Assembly: GCA_905201305.1 (NCBI GenBank)
Contig: CAJKNS010000102.1
Location: 1-7,902, forward strand
DNA: 7,902 nt
Direction: 5' to 3'
Source: an uncultured Eubacteriales bacterium
Lineage (GTDB): Bacteria > Bacillota > Clostridia > Oscillospirales > Oscillospiraceae
Positions 6,961 through 7,902 of the stretch are shown in pieces; the first letter of the stretch is position 1; each line of letters starts with the position of its first letter. The notes beneath the pieces are model-generated. The model did no database searches. It was not told the DNA's origin and saw only the letters and a program-made list of their open reading frames with translations. Both the position numbers and the translations under genes were made by a program.

Positions 6961-7139
6961 ATGCGGATTACGCAGGTTCAGGGCAATACCGCATAAATTG
7001 GCGGCGAGGATTCAGCCAGAGATTTTGCGTCGGAAAAAGGCAGTTTTTCGCAGGCATACTTTGTGTATGGCAAGAAAATTGGGCGCATTTCCGGCGGAAA
7101 AGATCAGCTGTAGCCCGACGACACATTTATGCGGTGTTG
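6961..7139 (-). other. Structured leader or repeat-like element upstream of cdaA
   Basis: This noncoding stretch fills most of the 290-bp gap between cdaA and the desulfurase gene. Segments 7125-7139 and 6984-6998 are complementary over 15 nt with one mismatch and enclose about 126 nt. Inside are smaller hairpins: 7054-7072 (CATAC/GTATG), 7088-7100 (TTTCC/GGAAA) and 7032-7048 (GAAAAA/TTTTTC). Segment 6989-6994 (CCGCAT) can instead pair with 6961-6966 (ATGCGG), extended to 9 bp with one bulge, just upstream of the cdaA ribosome binding site at 6951-6955. It does not match the conserved features I know of the ydaO c-di-AMP riboswitch. It could be a regulatory RNA leader or a copy of a dispersed repeat. 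Confidence 0.4.
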
Positions 7140-7150
7140 TCATAGATATC

Positions 7151-7179
7151 ATTATAACGGAACAGAGAAAAAATCGCAA
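7151..7179 (-). promoter_or_regulatory. Predicted promoter of the cdaA operon
   Basis: On the - strand a perfect -10 box TATAAT (7156-7151) is spaced 17 bp from a partial -35 box TTGCGA (7179-7174, 4 of 6). The spacer begins with a run of six T. Transcription would start near 7144, about 50 bp beyond the -35 side of the desulfurase stop region and ~200 nt before the cdaA start. No clear terminator separates it from the desulfurase gene, so read-through may also contribute. Confidence 0.68.
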
Positions 7180-7231
7180 GGCTGATGCACATGTTTTTTA
7201 CTTCTTCACGAAATTTTAACAGGAGCTGCAT

Positions 7232-7902
7232 TTAACAATGCACCTGGGGCAGCTTTTGCTCTCTGGACAGCAGTTCCACCGCATCCGCCAGAATCTCCAC
7301 GTCCTGCCGCCGGTTCATGGGTCCAAAGCTCACGCGAATGGTGCCGGTGTCAATTGTCCCTGCGGTTTCATGCGCCAACGGTGCACAGTGCAGCCCACTG
7401 CGCAGTGCAATATCCCACCTGTGGGACAATTCCTCGCCAAACAGCACGCAGTCCGTCCCTTCTGTCACAAAGGACAACACCCCGGTCTGATGCTCCCCCT
7501 GATAAATCCGAATGCCCGGAATTGCACCAAGTCTTTTTTCTGCAAAGGTCAGCAGCTCCCGTTCTCTGCGGAGGATTTCCCGGTTTCCCAGACTTCGTAC
7601 CGCCCGAAGTCCCGCCAGCAGTCCCGCAGCACCGGGCATATTGTGCGTTCCAGGCTCCAGGCGATCCGGCAGGAATTCCGGCATCTCCATCTGGCGGGAG
7701 ATGCTGCCGGTTCCTCCCTCCAGCAGCGTTTTTGTCTCGCGTCCGCACAGCAGCAGTCCGGTGCCCTGGGGTCCCATAAGTCCCTTGTGTCCCGGCATGG
7801 CAATAAATGCTGCGCCCAGCTTTTGCATGTCAACATCCAAGCAACCCGCAGACTGCGCTGCATCCAGCACAAACGGAATACCGCGCTTCTTACACAGCTC
7901 CG
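7232..7902 (-). CDS. Cysteine desulfurase-family aminotransferase (class V), 3' part
   Basis: A PLP-dependent enzyme of the NifS/SufS-like class V aminotransferase group, which takes sulfur from cysteine (giving alanine) for Fe-S clusters, thiolated tRNA or other sulfur carriers. The reading frame is open to the window edge (the last codons before the edge read ELCKKRGIPF), so about 222 C-terminal residues of a usual ~380 are present. Seen directly are the cofactor-binding Asp in VLDAAQSAG, the Schiff-base lysine in GHKG (codon 7786-7784), GPQGTG, the EGGTGS loop, FLPDRLEPGT, and the catalytic cysteine in GLHCAPLAH (codon 7387-7385). The best match is the short 'cysteine desulfurase family protein' group common in Clostridia rather than classical IscS. 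The partner sulfur acceptor is unknown because upstream genes are outside the window. The stop is TAA, inside a small 6-bp hairpin (7227-7242). Confidence 0.9.
   Translation of the reverse strand, partial: ELCKKRGIPFVLDAAQSAGCLDVDMQKLGAAFIAMPGHKGLMGPQGTGLLLCGRETKTLLEGGTGSISRQMEMPEFLPDRLEPGTHNMPGAAGLLAGLRAVRSLGNREILRRERELLTFAEKRLGAIPGIRIYQGEHQTGVLSFVTEGTDCVLFGEELSHRWDIALRSGLHCAPLAHETAGTIDTGTIRVSFGPMNRRQDVEILADAVELLSREQKLPQVHC

Noticed and set aside
6961..7139. ydaO/yuaA-type c-di-AMP riboswitch
   Set aside because: The conserved core segments I know for that class are not recognisable here. It would also be unusual for it to control the synthase; kept only as an unassigned structured leader.
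6932..7219. 95-codon + strand open frame across the cdaA leader
   Set aside because: No ribosome binding site, no recognisable motif, and it runs through the inverted repeats, a promoter and the start of cdaA.
7227..7242. Terminator of the desulfurase gene
   Set aside because: A perfect 6-bp hairpin (TGCATT/AATGCA) spans the stop codon, but the stem is AT-rich and short and no T run follows directly.
1..7902. CRISPR arrays, tRNA/rRNA genes, transposases, toxin-antitoxin or defence genes
   Set aside because: No direct repeat series, cloverleaf-like sequence or matching protein motif was seen on either strand.

Overview
The window looks like chromosome of a Gram-positive anaerobe of the class Clostridia, probably an Oscillospiraceae/Ruminococcaceae-type gut bacterium. 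This is inferred from moderately GC-rich coding sequence, AGGAG-type ribosome binding sites, a lipobox lipoprotein, a diadenylate cyclase/YbbR pair and a clostridial-type glutamate dehydrogenase. The species cannot be fixed from the sequence. Seven protein genes are visible. No rRNA, tRNA, CRISPR array, insertion sequence or phage gene was recognised.

Layout. The + strand carries only the 3' two thirds of gdhA (glutamate dehydrogenase, 1-937), which enters from the left. Everything else is on the - strand. GdhA converges on an ion/anion permease of the ArsB/NhaD-SLC13 superfamily (1009-2277), and one hairpin between them (963-986) can terminate both. The permease has its own near-consensus promoter. 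That promoter sits 3 bp downstream, in the direction of transcription, of the terminator of an orphan solute-binding lipoprotein gene (2427-4175), which also has its own promoter. Further right is a tight three-gene operon, transcribed right to left: cdaA (c-di-AMP synthase), cdaR/ybbR (its extracytoplasmic regulator) and an RseC-like membrane protein with a cysteine cluster. It ends in a clear terminator at 4309-4335. A promoter at 7151-7179 would drive it through a leader of about 200 nt. At the right edge is the 3' part of a cysteine desulfurase-family gene (7232 to beyond 7902).

Function. These are mostly housekeeping or signalling genes: nitrogen assimilation (gdhA), c-di-AMP signalling that controls potassium, osmotic and cell-wall homeostasis (cdaA-cdaR), membrane or redox support (rseC-like), sulfur mobilisation (desulfurase) and uptake (permease, lipoprotein). 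Several starts were moved inward from the longest open frame because promoters and ribosome binding sites decide them: permease 2277, lipoprotein 4175, RseC-like 4755, YbbR 6070 and cdaA TTG at 6941.

The most interesting item is the cdaA leader. It holds a 15-nt inverted repeat (14 of 15 paired) about 126 nt apart. Its promoter-distal arm (6984-6998) can instead pair with a third segment just before the cdaA ribosome binding site, giving two mutually exclusive folds. This may be a regulatory RNA, or the whole block may be a dispersed repeat. The sequence alone does not decide. I see no clearly novel multi-gene defence or mobile system here.
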